Part shown: positions 24,880-34,634 of the stretch, in pieces | Numbering within the stretch: position 1 is the stretch's first letter | Layout of the letters: each line of letters begins with the position of its first letter | NCBI GenBank assembly: GCA_910588375.1 | Contig: CAJUQA010000003.1 | Span: 124,001 to 188,000, forward strand | Length of the DNA stretch: 64,000 bases | From: an uncultured Odoribacter sp. | Lineage (GTDB): Bacteria > Bacteroidota > Bacteroidia > Bacteroidales > Marinifilaceae | Direction: 5' to 3' | Notes under the pieces: generated by a model | The model's database searches: none | The model's input: only the letters and a program-made list of their open reading frames with translations | What the model was told of the DNA's origin: nothing | Program-made: the position numbers and the translations under genes

Positions 24880-24909
24880 AAAGGCAACCGAAACAAGTCG
24901 GTTGCCTTT
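24880..24909. terminator. Bidirectional terminator between araC-type gene and pgk
   Basis: AAAGGCAACCGA (24880-24891) pairs perfectly with TCGGTTGCCTTT (24898-24909) around a 6-base loop. A run of A precedes and T follows, so it can stop transcription from both convergent genes. Confidence 0.85.
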
Positions 24910-24931
24910 ATCTGAAAAAATTCTCTTCGAT

Positions 24932-26188
24932 TTAACCACGGATAGCTTCGATTCCCGGTAATTCCTTACCTTCGATATATTCGAGCAAGGCACCGCCACC
25001 GGTAGATACGTAACTTACCTTATCAGCCAAATGGAACTGGTTGATGGCAGCTACCGAGTCGCCTCCACCGATTAAGGAGAAAGCTCCGTTTTCCGTAGCT
25101 TTTACAATGGCATCGGCCACCGCTTTCGTACCTTCGGCAAACTTCGGCATTTCAAACACACCCACAGGACCATTCCACAAAATAGTCTTGGAACTTTCTA
25201 TCACCTTGGCAAATTTTTCACGGGTTGCCGGACCGATATCCATACCTTCCCATCCATCGGGAATATTCATCGGATCGCATACCTGTGTATTAGCATCATT
25301 ACTGAAAGCATCGCCGACAACAGCCTGATCGGAAAGTACCAGATTTACTCCGGCATCCTTCGCTTTCTGCATAATATCGCGAGCCAAATCCAACTTGTCT
25401 TCTTCACAAATGGAAGAACCGACATGACCACCTAACGCTCTTTTGAAAGTATAGGTCATTCCTCCTCCCAAAATCAGATTGTCCACCTTACCCATCAGAT
25501 TCATGATGATATCAATCTTGGAAGAAACCTTCGAACCTCCCATAATTGCGGTAAACGGACGTTTCGGATTCTGCATCACGCTGTCCACAGCTTTCAACTC
25601 ACCTTCCATTACATAACCGAACATCTTGTCATTCGGGAAATATTTTGCAATCAACGCCGTAGAAGCATGCGCACGGTGAGCCGTACCAAAAGCATCATTA
25701 ATCCAGCAATCGCCCAAAGAAGCCAATGTTTCCACAAATTTCTTCTGGGACTCCTTCACAGCAGCTTTAGCCGCTTTTTTCTCCTCATCCGAAGCATCTT
25801 CCTTCAAACCGCGGGGTTTACCCTCCTCTTCGGCATAGAAACGAAGATTTTCCAATAACAACACTTCACCCGGTTTTAACTCGGCAGCCTGTTTCTTAGC
25901 ACTTTCTCCCACACAGTCGTCGGCAAATTTCACCGGACATCCCAACAATTCCTCCAAATGTTTCAGAATATGTTTCAACGAATACTTCGCATCCACGCCT
26001 TTCGGACGTCCCAAGTGTGACATCAGAATCACAGCACCACCACCGGCCAATACTTTCTTAATAGTAGGAACGGCAGCTCGCATACGAGTATCGTCCGTAA
26101 TCTCAAATTTATCATTCAAAGGCACATTAAAATCTACACGAATCAATGCTCTTTTACCCTTAAAATCGTAAGTGTCAATCGTCTGCAT
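24932..26188 (-). CDS. pgk: Phosphoglycerate kinase
   Basis: 418 residues, normal length. Family signatures: RALIRVDFNVPLN, MSHLGRPKG, LLLENLRFYAEEEG, GGSKVSSKI, the ATP-binding LWNGPVGVFE and the C-terminal SLIGGGDSVAA with VSTGGGALLEYIEG. It catalyses the reversible transfer between 1,3-bisphosphoglycerate and ADP in glycolysis. The gene is transcribed alone from the promoter at about 26250 and converges with the AraC-type gene at a bidirectional terminator. Confidence 0.97.
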   Translation of the reverse strand: MQTIDTYDFKGKRALIRVDFNVPLNDKFEITDDTRMRAAVPTIKKVLAGGGAVILMSHLGRPKGVDAKYSLKHILKHLEELLGCPVKFADDCVGESAKKQAAELKPGEVLLLENLRFYAEEEGKPRGLKEDASDEEKKAAKAAVKESQKKFVETLASLGDCWINDAFGTAHRAHASTALIAKYFPNDKMFGYVMEGELKAVDSVMQNPKRPFTAIMGGSKVSSKIDIIMNLMGKVDNLILGGGMTYTFKRALGGHVGSSICEEDKLDLARDIMQKAKDAGVNLVLSDQAVVGDAFSNDANTQVCDPMNIPDGWEGMDIGPATREKFAKVIESSKTILWNGPVGVFEMPKFAEGTKAVADAIVKATENGAFSLIGGGDSVAAINQFHLADKVSYVSTGGGALLEYIEGKELPGIEAIRG

Positions 26189-26247
26189 AAAATTATTATT
26201 AAATATTAATGAACATTCAAAAACTCCCGCTACCGCGAAATTTTACA

Positions 26248-26279
26248 CAATAATAAACTATTCTGACGAAAGACACAAA
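26248..26279 (-). promoter_or_regulatory. Promoter of pgk
   Basis: Minus strand: TTTG (26276-26279), a 20-base spacer, TATTATTG (26248-26255, one mismatch to TAnnTTTG). Predicted leader about 55 nt, A/T-rich before the ATG. Confidence 0.55.
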
Positions 26280-26353
26280 TCCCGATACGGATATTTTTCA
26301 CAAACCGCCGACACCTTCCCGATACTTCACGCTAAACTTATCCCAAACAACCG

Positions 26354-26677
26354 TCACTCCGGCACGTAGATGATCTCCCCGTTTTCCAGTTCGTAGGCGA
26401 TGCCAACTTTCTTGCCCCGTTTGCCGGAGGTCTGCTGGTCTTCGGAGGGGGTGTAGCGGTTGATTTTCTCGCCTTCTTTGGTGATGATCTCCATGTTCTC
26501 CTTGCCGGGGTTCTTCACCATGGTGAAGTCTTCCTTGGAGAGCATTTCGGTCATGTTGTAGCGGGTCACGAGGGCGACCATGAGGGCGACGGCAAAGACC
26601 ATCGCCACGTCGAAGAGGTTGGAGACGACGCTGATGGGGTCGCTGTCCTCCTCCTTTTTCAAGAGATTCCTTTTCAT
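26354..26677 (-). CDS. hmuV: HmuV, DUF2149 membrane-anchored protein of the haem operon
   Basis: 107 residues with one N-terminal transmembrane helix (LFDVAMVFAVALMVALVTRY) after a short charged start, then a small soluble domain ending IAYELENGEIIYVPE. The SNLFDVAMVFAVALMVAL pattern is reminiscent of ExbD-type proteins and matches DUF2149. It overlaps hmuU by four bases and is the last gene of the hmu operon, as in Porphyromonas gingivalis hmuYRSTUV. A role as the ExbD-like partner of HmuU is inferred from order and topology. Confidence 0.78.
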   Translation of the reverse strand: MKRNLLKKEEDSDPISVVSNLFDVAMVFAVALMVALVTRYNMTEMLSKEDFTMVKNPGKENMEIITKEGEKINRYTPSEDQQTSGKRGKKVGIAYELENGEIIYVPE

Positions 26678-27276
26678 GCGCGGTTGCGTTTTTCGTTCAA
26701 CAATTCAGCGAGGAAATCCAGGTTGGTCATGTCCTGCAGGTACCAGCGCTGTTTCACCTGTTGGGTGAGGAAGCCGATGGCGCCGGCGAAAAGGCCGATG
26801 ACGGTGGTGGCGAAAGCGACCTGCATGTTGTACGCCATCGAGGCGATGTCGCCCGTAGAGAGTCCTACGAGGGCGGGTCCCATGGGTATCAGCGTGCCCA
26901 TCAATCCGAGGATGGGACCCAGTTTGGTCAGCGTCTTGGAGGTCGCGAGGTCTTTGTCGGCAGCAATCTCGAAGTTAGCAAGGAGGCGCTGCACCTGCGC
27001 GCTGCTGTCCTTTGCTTCCAGGATGCGGCGCATGTAGACCACGACGAGGGAGTTGGACTTGGCGGGCAATTGTTCCGCGAGACGCTCCACGTTGTCCGCC
27101 GTGAGTCCTTCCATCTGCTCGCGAATCAGCTTGTCCGTCTTGCGGATGGCGGCGTATTGGCCGAAGAAACTGCCCACGAGGAGCAATGCCCGGAAGAAGA
27201 GGGCAATCAACAATACTACAACGGGAACGAGCAGCCCCGTTGAAATCCAAAACATGATATCAGAAATCGTATTCAT
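26674..27276 (-). CDS. hmuU: HmuU, MotA/TolQ/ExbB-type proton channel protein
   Basis: 200 residues with three hydrophobic helices: about residues 10-35, 105-125 (TLTKLGPILGLMGTLIPMGPALVGLS) and 145-170 (MQVAFATTVIGLFAGAIGFL). The LGPILGLMGTLIPMGPAL block and the ATTVIGL block are the conserved pore helices of the MotA/TolQ/ExbB family. It probably energises HmuR or HmuS together with HmuV (ExbD-like). The stop codon overlaps the hmuV start (ATGA); the 32-base gap to hmuT is the widest between hmuT and hmuV. Confidence 0.85.
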   Translation of the reverse strand: MNTISDIMFWISTGLLVPVVVLLIALFFRALLLVGSFFGQYAAIRKTDKLIREQMEGLTADNVERLAEQLPAKSNSLVVVYMRRILEAKDSSAQVQRLLANFEIAADKDLATSKTLTKLGPILGLMGTLIPMGPALVGLSTGDIASMAYNMQVAFATTVIGLFAGAIGFLTQQVKQRWYLQDMTNLDFLAELLNEKRNRA

Positions 27277-27308
27277 TGTGTGTAATTATTTAAAATATTC
27301 AACTTGAA

Positions 27309-27992
27309 TTATATCCTCCCGCTCCTCCACCGCCGCCAGAGCAGCCCGAGCAAGGCTCCCGCGGCGAAGATTCCCACGCAGCCGCCGAGCGCCGCCCAGT
27401 CGACCGTCGCCGTTCCCTGCACCGCCGTGCGACCGTTGACCGTGGCGATGACGCCCAGGACGGCAACCAGCGCATTGGTCAGGAAAAGGAGCTCCAGACG
27501 GAGCTCCGGTTCGGGTACCAGCCATTTGACGCCCCAGCGCCCCAAGGGCAGCAGCACCAATACCGCCAGCCCGAATCCCCACGCCACTTGGCGGAAGGAG
27601 ATGCCGGGGAGGGCGAATATCAGTTGCGTCAGCCCGAAGAACAGGACGGGAAGGATCAGCACGCCGGGAAACCAGTAGAGGATTTTCCACGCCACGCGCA
27701 TCCGCCTTTTGACGGGCGAGACGTTCTCCAAGTGGACGGAGAGGAGGCAGAACGCCATCTGCAGCGCCACCTCTACCGTCAGCACGACTGCCGTGTCAAG
27801 CATCAGGGCGGTGTCGGAGAGCCAGTCGGCGATCTGCGTCTTCGATTGCTCGATGGCGTAAGGCCACATCGCTACGACGAACGCCGCAGCCGTCCCGGCT
27901 GCCACCGCCGTCCCCCGGAACCGCCAGAAGGTCTGTTTCAACAGGAAGTTGAAGGCGGTCAATAACATCAATATCCAAATAATCGTATCCAT
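27309..27992 (-). CDS. hmuT: HmuT, polytopic membrane protein of the haem operon (DUF2162-like)
   Basis: 227 residues, almost entirely hydrophobic with about six helices (residues about 3-20, 28-47, 60-85, 105-130, 135-155, 165-190) and a basic C terminus (LLWRRWRSGRI). No enzymatic motif is visible. Position between the CobN-like hmuS and the ExbB-like hmuU matches hmuT of P. gingivalis, and similar CobN/DUF2162/ExbB/DUF2149 clusters exist elsewhere. It starts 12 bases after hmuS. The function is unproven; it may form part of the membrane complex with HmuS. Confidence 0.72.
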   Translation of the reverse strand: MDTIIWILMLLTAFNFLLKQTFWRFRGTAVAAGTAAAFVVAMWPYAIEQSKTQIADWLSDTALMLDTAVVLTVEVALQMAFCLLSVHLENVSPVKRRMRVAWKILYWFPGVLILPVLFFGLTQLIFALPGISFRQVAWGFGLAVLVLLPLGRWGVKWLVPEPELRLELLFLTNALVAVLGVIATVNGRTAVQGTATVDWAALGGCVGIFAAGALLGLLWRRWRSGRI

Positions 27993-28004
27993 TCCCCTCT
28001 CCGT

Positions 28005-31000
28005 TTATGCTTGGTTTTTCCGACGGCGGCGCACCAACAGCGCCAGTCCCGCCAGGGCGACGATGACCGCTGCGGCAACCCACGGGGCTGCGACCTTGGT
28101 CTTTTGCTGCTCCGTCTGCGGGTTCAGCTCCTCTTTCTTCATCACCACGCCCTTGTCGTCGCGGACGGCCGCCTCGCGGATTTCGGAAATGCTTTTCTTG
28201 TATTGCGCCGCAGTCGCCGGGTCGGTCTTCGTCGCGATGAAGTCGCGCAACTTCGCGTTGTCGCACACGAATCCCGAACAAGAGGGACGGTATTTGTTCA
28301 CCAGTTCGGTGTGCAGCTTCGCCAGTTCGGCAATCTGCTCCTCGCTGGCTTTCCACATGCCCTTGCGCACCGTTTCGAGCATGACCGCCGTCATCTCTTC
28401 CAGCGCCGCGGGGTTCTGCTGTTCGAAGTATTTTTGGACGCCCAGGTCGAATTTGTCCTTGACATAGACGTCGAAGATATCGTCCCACAGCTCCTTGTCC
28501 ACCACCTTCGGCTTCATCACGTTCCACCCATAGGTGTTGCGGATGGTCTCGGCGAACGTGCCCGCAGAGGAGGCCTCTCCCTTCATCTTCTCGCGGATGT
28601 AGGCAGGGTTCAGTATGGTCGTCCGCGACTCCACACCGATGGACTCCTTCAGTTCCTGCATCCGGTTGTTGTTGCGGTTGCGGTAGTCGCTGAAGTAGGC
28701 GTCGGGGTCTTTGCCGGTCACGTTGCGCACCGCGAGGTTCATACCCCCCATGAACTCATACACGTGGTCGAGGCTCAGCGCACCCCACGTGTTGCTCTGC
28801 CGGGGTTGCACGACGACGTCCGTGCGGGTCAGCGCCGCTTCGAAGGCATACTTGCGGAAAGCCTCCCAGTTCTTCTCGCTACCGTAATAAGCGCCCATGT
28901 TATTGAGGTAAGTGGCGGCAATCTCCGACTCGTCCTCCCAGCGGTCGCCCGCTTCCACCATGCCTTGGATACCGGTGCCGTAACCGCCGTTCGCCCCACC
29001 AAACACGCGGAACGCAGCCATCTCCCGCGCCTCTTTCGGGGAAACGCCTTTCTCGGTCAATGCCCGTTCGGCTTCGACCACACCGGCAGCCACCTGGTTC
29101 TCGTAGCGTTCATTTCCCGCTGCGGCAGCCATTTCCACCGCCCGGTTGATCAGGAAGAGGCGGGAAGCCGCCAAATCGCGCAACTGTCCGGAGGTCTGCA
29201 CCACCACGTCGATGCGCGGGCGTCCCAGTTCCTCAGAAGGTATCAGTTTCAGGTCGCTCACCCGCCCGAAAGCGTCCCGCACGGGTTCCACGCCCAGCAT
29301 GTAAAGCACCTGCGCAATCGTCGCGCCGCCCGTCTCGATGAACTCGCCCGACCAAAGGGTGTAGCTCACCTTCTGGGGATATTCCCCGTCGTGGCGCTTG
29401 CGGTACATGTCGATGGTGCTCTTCGCCAACTGCATGCCCTTCTCCCAAGCCGCTTCGGTCGGCGTTTCCTCCGCGTTGACGGCAAACATGTTCCGTCCCG
29501 TGGGCAGCGTGTTCGGATTCACAATCGGGTCGCCGCCGGGAGATGGTGCCGTATAGCCACCGTTCAAGGCGTTCACCATCGATGCCAGTTCGCTCTCGGG
29601 GCTGCCCAGCAACTGCTGCTTGTAGTTGCGGATGTTCCGGACGGTCTTTTCCACTTCGGAAACCGCCAGCGCGAATTCTATTTCTTCCTTCGTATATTCT
29701 TTTTTCTTCCCTGCCATCGCAGCCATCATGGCAGACATGCCGCCTCCGCGCTGCGCTGCGGGCTGTTGTCCCTCCGGCTTTTTGCCTTTCATCGCCGCTT
29801 CCATCTTCTTCATGGCTTCCGGACTGGCGCCCATCTTCTTCGCCATTTCCATCGCTTTCTTCGGATCCATACCGGCTCCCATCTCTTTCATCTTCTCACG
29901 CATGGCCTCCGGCATCTTCCCTTCCGGCATTCTTTCCCCCTGCTTCCTTCCTTCCGGTCTCTTGCCTCCCCGCTCTCCTGCGGGGTGCTCCTTGCGCGCA
30001 GGTCTCTCCTCCTGCATTGCCATCATCATCGCCATCATGCCTTTCGGTGCATTGCGCTCTGCCACGATTTCCCGTGCCTTTGCCAGTTCCGCCTTGGTAA
30101 TCCCGGCAATCCGGCAAATCTGCTCGTCCGTCACGGGCGCGGTCTGCTTCAACTGCTGCCCCACCAACTCGCGGGCGGGGTTCAGGTAACGCTGCGTGAA
30201 TATCGACTTGTGCTTCAGCACCCGCTCATCCGCCTTGCCGCGCTGCTTGTCCAACGCCAGCAGGCTGTAAGCGATTGGTTCCGTGGACATCGAATAGACG
30301 GACGAAACAATCCGCGCCGGTTCATACGGCACGCCCATCGTATAAAGCTGTCCGGTAATCTTCTCCGCCGCCAGCTCCTCCGCGAAGTTCTCAATGCGCA
30401 GGATATCGTCTTCCGTATAGGGCACCGTCAGCACGCTGTCCAATCCCAGTTCGCGGTGGATGCCCAGCTTCACCGTCGCCGCCTTCACTGCCAACGACGC
30501 TTTCTTCAACGCGGCGGCATCCACGCCATCTTCTGCTCCCAGGCGGGTGTTATAGACCTTCACTTTCTCCATCAGGTCGCGGTAGACGCCCCGCACGCTG
30601 CTCTCCAGGAAAGGAGGCGTCAGGTAGGACTGCAAGCCGGCATACGAACGGCGTTTGGCAATCATGCCCTCGCCCACGTTGCCGATGGAGTAGATATAGA
30701 AATGAGGCACCGCCCCCACCAGGCGATCCGGCCAGTCGTTGCTGCACAACGCCACTTGCTTTTTGGGCGTGAACTCCAAGCTGCCGTGCGTACCGAAATG
30801 GATCAGGGCGTCCGCCTTGAAACCGTGCTGCATCCACAGGTAGGAGGCGATGTAGGTATGCGGCGGCGCCATGTTCGTGCCGTGTACCACCTGGAACGAG
30901 TTGTCCCCCGCCCCGGCAGCGTTCTGCGGCATCAGCACCACGTTCCCGAATTGCAGACGCGCCACGCCCAACCGACCGTCGGGCGTCGTCATGTAGCTGC

Positions 31001-32399
31001 CGGGGAACTCCCCGTTGGCAGCCACCACCTCCGCGTACTTCTCCGGGCGCAACGAAGCCTTTACCCAACTTTCATACTGCTCCTTCGTAATCAATTCCGG
31101 ATGGCCGCTCTTCATAAACTCGTCGAACGCCCCCTCGGCATACGTGCCGAAGACCGCGCCCTGTGCCATAATCATCTTCTCCAGCTCCTTGTGGTTGGCA
31201 GGCAGACCCTCCACCTTGTATCCCTCCGCCTTCAAGCGCTTCAACAGGTTGTAGAGCGAAGGCGCCACCTCCATGCCGCCGGCACTCATGGCGTTCTGCC
31301 CGGGTCCCTTATAGTAATAGATGGCCACCCGCTTCTCGCTGTTGGGTTTCTTTTTCAGGTTCAGGTAATTGTCCACGTTCCGGACGAACGTCTCCAAGCG
31401 TTCCGGCACGGCGAAGGAATGCCGTAGCCCCTCCTTGTCCTTGTATTGCGCGAACAGGGCATACGTGCGGATGGCACCGTCGATTTCCGGCGTCACCACG
31501 CTCTGCGACAGGAAACCGCCCGACATGCCCATCGGGTCGTCCTCCCACTCCTCGACGAGGCTGTTCACCGTCAGCGGCGCGAACAGCAGGATGTTCTTCT
31601 CTTTCAGGAACTCCACCATCTTGTCGCCCATGCGCCCGTGCGCCATGTTGATGACCGCATCGGGGTCAATCTCGTCCAGGAAGGTCATGATTTTCCGCAT
31701 CGAAGAGACCGGATACACATTATACCCTGCCTGCTCCAACGCCGCCACCAACCCCGTCGGGTCAGCCATCTGTCCGGTCACCACAATGCGGCGCGCCCCC
31801 TCCTTATACAAACCGTTCTCCCGCAGGAAACGCTCGTAGTCCGCCACCGTCGTGAACTCCATCTCATCGTCCGCGTCCTTCACCCCGGCGTGGTACAGGA
31901 TATCGGAAGCCCGTTCCACCGGCTCCTCCACGTCGGGAGTACTGCCAATCTTCCGGTCGATTTCCTTGCGGATGTAGTTCAACAGATTCCGGTAATTCTT
32001 CCGTCCCCCGCCGCCGAGGTAAGCCGCCAGTTTGGCGATGTGCACGGAATCCGTGCTGCAAATGTTATTGGCAGGATTCGTCGCCATCGTCGTATAGACC
32101 GGCACGCCACGTTCGGCGGCACGCTGTATCTGCTCGCGCTGTTCGGCGACGATGCTCAGCCCCATGCCGTTCACGAACACCATGTCATACCCCGTCAGTC
32201 CGTCCAGTTCATCCGTCCCCACCTCGTACACCTTCACCATCGGGTTGTCGTTCGCCTTGGCGATGCTCCCCATCGAAATCGTCTGGAAATTCACGAAAGC
32301 CACCCGCGTCACCCCGAACCAGGTGCGGTATATCCACACCCCTGCCAATACGACCGCGAGCACGGCAATAGTCAATATGATTTTCTTTTTCATCTTCAT
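28005..32399 (-). CDS. hmuS: HmuS, CobN-like haem-processing protein
   Basis: 1464 residues. An N-terminal helix (IILTIAVLAVVLAGVWIY) and a C-terminal helix (AAPWVAAAVIVALAGLALLV, then RRRRK) bracket a large CobN/magnesium-chelatase-H-like domain, so it is held in the inner membrane facing the periplasm. Family blocks include PHTYIASYLWMQHGFKADALIHFGTHGSLEF-type residues near 515-545 and KVSYTLWSGEFIETGG near 1000. HmuS homologues have been reported to remove iron from haem. A Met/Lys/Glu-rich segment (about residues 780-895) with more than twenty Met interrupts the domain and looks like an insertion. It ends five bases from hmuR's stop side and is the third gene of the operon. The gene is visibly G+C-rich. 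Confidence 0.9.
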   Translation of the reverse strand: MKMKKKIILTIAVLAVVLAGVWIYRTWFGVTRVAFVNFQTISMGSIAKANDNPMVKVYEVGTDELDGLTGYDMVFVNGMGLSIVAEQREQIQRAAERGVPVYTTMATNPANNICSTDSVHIAKLAAYLGGGGRKNYRNLLNYIRKEIDRKIGSTPDVEEPVERASDILYHAGVKDADDEMEFTTVADYERFLRENGLYKEGARRIVVTGQMADPTGLVAALEQAGYNVYPVSSMRKIMTFLDEIDPDAVINMAHGRMGDKMVEFLKEKNILLFAPLTVNSLVEEWEDDPMGMSGGFLSQSVVTPEIDGAIRTYALFAQYKDKEGLRHSFAVPERLETFVRNVDNYLNLKKKPNSEKRVAIYYYKGPGQNAMSAGGMEVAPSLYNLLKRLKAEGYKVEGLPANHKELEKMIMAQGAVFGTYAEGAFDEFMKSGHPELITKEQYESWVKASLRPEKYAEVVAANGEFPGSYMTTPDGRLGVARLQFGNVVLMPQNAAGAGDNSFQVVHGTNMAPPHTYIASYLWMQHGFKADALIHFGTHGSLEFTPKKQVALCSNDWPDRLVGAVPHFYIYSIGNVGEGMIAKRRSYAGLQSYLTPPFLESSVRGVYRDLMEKVKVYNTRLGAEDGVDAAALKKASLAVKAATVKLGIHRELGLDSVLTVPYTEDDILRIENFAEELAAEKITGQLYTMGVPYEPARIVSSVYSMSTEPIAYSLLALDKQRGKADERVLKHKSIFTQRYLNPARELVGQQLKQTAPVTDEQICRIAGITKAELAKAREIVAERNAPKGMMAMMMAMQEERPARKEHPAGERGGKRPEGRKQGERMPEGKMPEAMREKMKEMGAGMDPKKAMEMAKKMGASPEAMKKMEAAMKGKKPEGQQPAAQRGGGMSAMMAAMAGKKKEYTKEEIEFALAVSEVEKTVRNIRNYKQQLLGSPESELASMVNALNGGYTAPSPGGDPIVNPNTLPTGRNMFAVNAEETPTEAAWEKGMQLAKSTIDMYRKRHDGEYPQKVSYTLWSGEFIETGGATIAQVLYMLGVEPVRDAFGRVSDLKLIPSEELGRPRIDVVVQTSGQLRDLAASRLFLINRAVEMAAAAGNERYENQVAAGVVEAERALTEKGVSPKEAREMAAFRVFGGANGGYGTGIQGMVEAGDRWEDESEIAATYLNNMGAYYGSEKNWEAFRKYAFEAALTRTDVVVQPRQSNTWGALSLDHVYEFMGGMNLAVRNVTGKDPDAYFSDYRNRNNNRMQELKESIGVESRTTILNPAYIREKMKGEASSAGTFAETIRNTYGWNVMKPKVVDKELWDDIFDVYVKDKFDLGVQKYFEQQNPAALEEMTAVMLETVRKGMWKASEEQIAELAKLHTELVNKYRPSCSGFVCDNAKLRDFIATKTDPATAAQYKKSISEIREAAVRDDKGVVMKKEELNPQTEQQKTKVAAPWVAAAVIVALAGLALLVRRRRKNQA

Positions 32400-32403
32400 T
32401 TGT

Positions 32404-34632
32404 TTAAAGTTTCAACAAATCCGCCACGTTGATTCCCAACGTTCCCACCACCTCGATTCCCCTCTGCGGGATAACCGAAGAGTCGGCGGCGGCGTTCTTC
32501 GCCTTGAAATTCAGTAAATTGTTCAATCCCAGTCCCAAGCGGAAGCCGCGCGGGAAACGCGCCCCCAGGTTGAGGTCGACGGAGGTGTAGGCATAATAAG
32601 GGGTCAGCACATAATTCCCGTCATCGTTCTTGTTCCACACGTCCACTTTCGACAGCCAACGGCCGTTCAGCGCCGCCGACGTCCTCACCTTGCCCACCTG
32701 CCGCGCGTAGTTCGCCGTGAAGGTCAGGCTGTGCGGGCGGAACACCGATGTGTTGTAGCCGTCCACGTCGGCGTGCGTGTTCACGTACGAGTAGGAGCCG
32801 TTGAACGTGAAACCGCAATCCAGCCGCACCTGTCCCATAACGTCCACTCCCGTCTTCCGGCTGCTCGCGTGGTTGTAATACTTCTGCGCCAGCGTACCGT
32901 CCTCCTCTTCGTACGTCCCGAGGTAAATCTCGTTCCGGTATTTCGTGTAATAGCCCGACACCGAGCCGTTGAACACCCCTTTCGTGTACTCCGCGGAAAG
33001 CGTCCCCTGGTGACTCTCTTCGGGCTTCAAATCCTCATTGCCATAAATCATGAAACCGAAACCGCCCATCGGATAAGAAGAATACAACTCCTTCAACGTC
33101 GGCAGGCGGAATCCCATGCCGTACCCGCCACGCAGCGACAGCCCCGCCCAGCGGTACATCAACGAGATGTTGGGGCTCGGGTGGAAGCCGTAGTTGGAGT
33201 GGCAGTCGGAACGCACGCCCGCCACGAGGCTGAACGCCTCGGAAGCCTTCCACTCCTCCTGGACATACACCACGTAATTCTGCTGCTTGTAGTCCAGTTG
33301 CGCCTCCAGGTCAAACCAGTAGTGGTGCATCTTCTGCGTATTCACTTCCGCCCCGGCCGTCAGCAGATGCCGCTCCGCCAGCTTCCCGGAATAGTTCAGG
33401 CGCACCGTATTCGTGAAATCCTCCATCGTCGTGCGGGAGGGGTAGCCGTCCGAATAGACCTCCTTCTTCAGGTAGTCATCCATCATGTAGGAAAGCGTCA
33501 GCAGATGGTCTTCCCCCATCATGTAATGCACTTTCGGGTTGACGGTCAGCGTGGAAAAGCGGTCTTGTATCCCGTCTAACTCATACGGATTCTGCAAATT
33601 GTTACGGTAATACCCCACGGACATTTCCGCCTTTAACGCATCCGTAAACGAATAGCCGAGCCGCTCGTTCACTGACCATACATCATAACCCAAAACTACG
33701 GAAGAACCCTTTGAGGCTGTATCGCGCCACACGGTATCTTTCCCGTGCACTTCCTGCACTTGAGCCTTCCGGTCTTTCACCTCGTAGGGGTCGCTCTTGC
33801 GGTAGGAAAAAGTCGTATAAGAAGAAAAACGATTCAATTTCGTACCCACTGAAGCGGAATATTTCATCTCATCCTTGCTCCCGATACGGGCATTCACATC
33901 CGCGGTAAAAGGTCGGTCGGCATTTTTCGTGATGATATTCACCACGCCGCCCATCGCCTGCGCCCCGTAGAGCGCGGACATCGCACCCTTGACCACCTCG
34001 ATGCGGGCAATGTTGTCCACATCAATACGCTCGAAATCGATATTCCCGTTGGAACCTTCCCCACCGATACGCTCACCATCTACCAAAAACAACACATACC
34101 CCCCTTCTGCTCCTTGAAACTTCAAAGTCGGCAGATTCGAACCGTGCGCTGTCCCGAATTGCAACCCCGGCAATGCAAACTCCAACAAATTCCGAAAATC
34201 CAATGGATTAATCTGCTTAATCTCCCGTTCCGAAACCACCCGCGTCAAAACAGGTGCTTCCTTCAACGGCTTCGGCGTACGCGTACCGGTAACAACCACC
34301 TCTTCCAAAGAATTTGGAGAAGGCTCCAACCGAATGGTCAGATCCAAATCCTCCTGACCATTCCACGCACGCTCCTGCGGTTTATATCCCGTAAAACTAA
34401 AACATACCACCTGCTGTCCGCTCTTACGCAACGACAACACAAACTCCCCTTTCGTATTCGTCCCCGCTCCGATGGTAGTTCCTTTCACCCAAACAGAAGC
34501 ACCCGGTAAAGGTGCTCCTGTTTCGTCTAATACAACTCCCTTAATGGTGGCGACCATTGTCGGGGCAATTTCCACTTCCGCCCGCACGGACAATACCACC
34601 AATGAGAGTACGAATAATAGTATCCGACGCAT
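32404..34632 (-). CDS. hmuR: HmuR, TonB-dependent haem receptor
   Basis: 742 residues. Signal peptide of about 20 residues, a carboxypeptidase-D-like domain (about 25-110: IKGVVLDETGAPLPGASVWVKGT), a plug domain (VVTGTRTPKPLKEAPVLT onward) and a 22-strand barrel. The haem-receptor landmarks are modified: FRLPTLKELY in place of the usual FRAP, and NEDLKPE in place of NPNL. Its place directly after hmuY and before hmuS supports haem as the ligand. The hmuY stop and the hmuR start are two bases apart, implying translational coupling. Confidence 0.92.
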   Translation of the reverse strand: MRRILLFVLSLVVLSVRAEVEIAPTMVATIKGVVLDETGAPLPGASVWVKGTTIGAGTNTKGEFVLSLRKSGQQVVCFSFTGYKPQERAWNGQEDLDLTIRLEPSPNSLEEVVVTGTRTPKPLKEAPVLTRVVSEREIKQINPLDFRNLLEFALPGLQFGTAHGSNLPTLKFQGAEGGYVLFLVDGERIGGEGSNGNIDFERIDVDNIARIEVVKGAMSALYGAQAMGGVVNIITKNADRPFTADVNARIGSKDEMKYSASVGTKLNRFSSYTTFSYRKSDPYEVKDRKAQVQEVHGKDTVWRDTASKGSSVVLGYDVWSVNERLGYSFTDALKAEMSVGYYRNNLQNPYELDGIQDRFSTLTVNPKVHYMMGEDHLLTLSYMMDDYLKKEVYSDGYPSRTTMEDFTNTVRLNYSGKLAERHLLTAGAEVNTQKMHHYWFDLEAQLDYKQQNYVVYVQEEWKASEAFSLVAGVRSDCHSNYGFHPSPNISLMYRWAGLSLRGGYGMGFRLPTLKELYSSYPMGGFGFMIYGNEDLKPEESHQGTLSAEYTKGVFNGSVSGYYTKYRNEIYLGTYEEEDGTLAQKYYNHASSRKTGVDVMGQVRLDCGFTFNGSYSYVNTHADVDGYNTSVFRPHSLTFTANYARQVGKVRTSAALNGRWLSKVDVWNKNDDGNYVLTPYYAYTSVDLNLGARFPRGFRLGLGLNNLLNFKAKNAAADSSVIPQRGIEVVGTLGINVADLLKL

Positions 34633-34634
34633 CG

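Noticed and set aside
29543..30100. Pro/Ser-rich plus-strand frame opposite the Met-rich part of hmuS
   Set aside because: It mirrors the repetitive Met/Lys/Glu codons on the coding strand and has no start context.
28011..31427. 1138-residue plus-strand frame opposite hmuS
   Set aside because: It is an antisense shadow of a G+C-rich gene: His/Arg/Leu-rich with no domain, no promoter, and complete overlap with the conserved CobN-like coding sequence.
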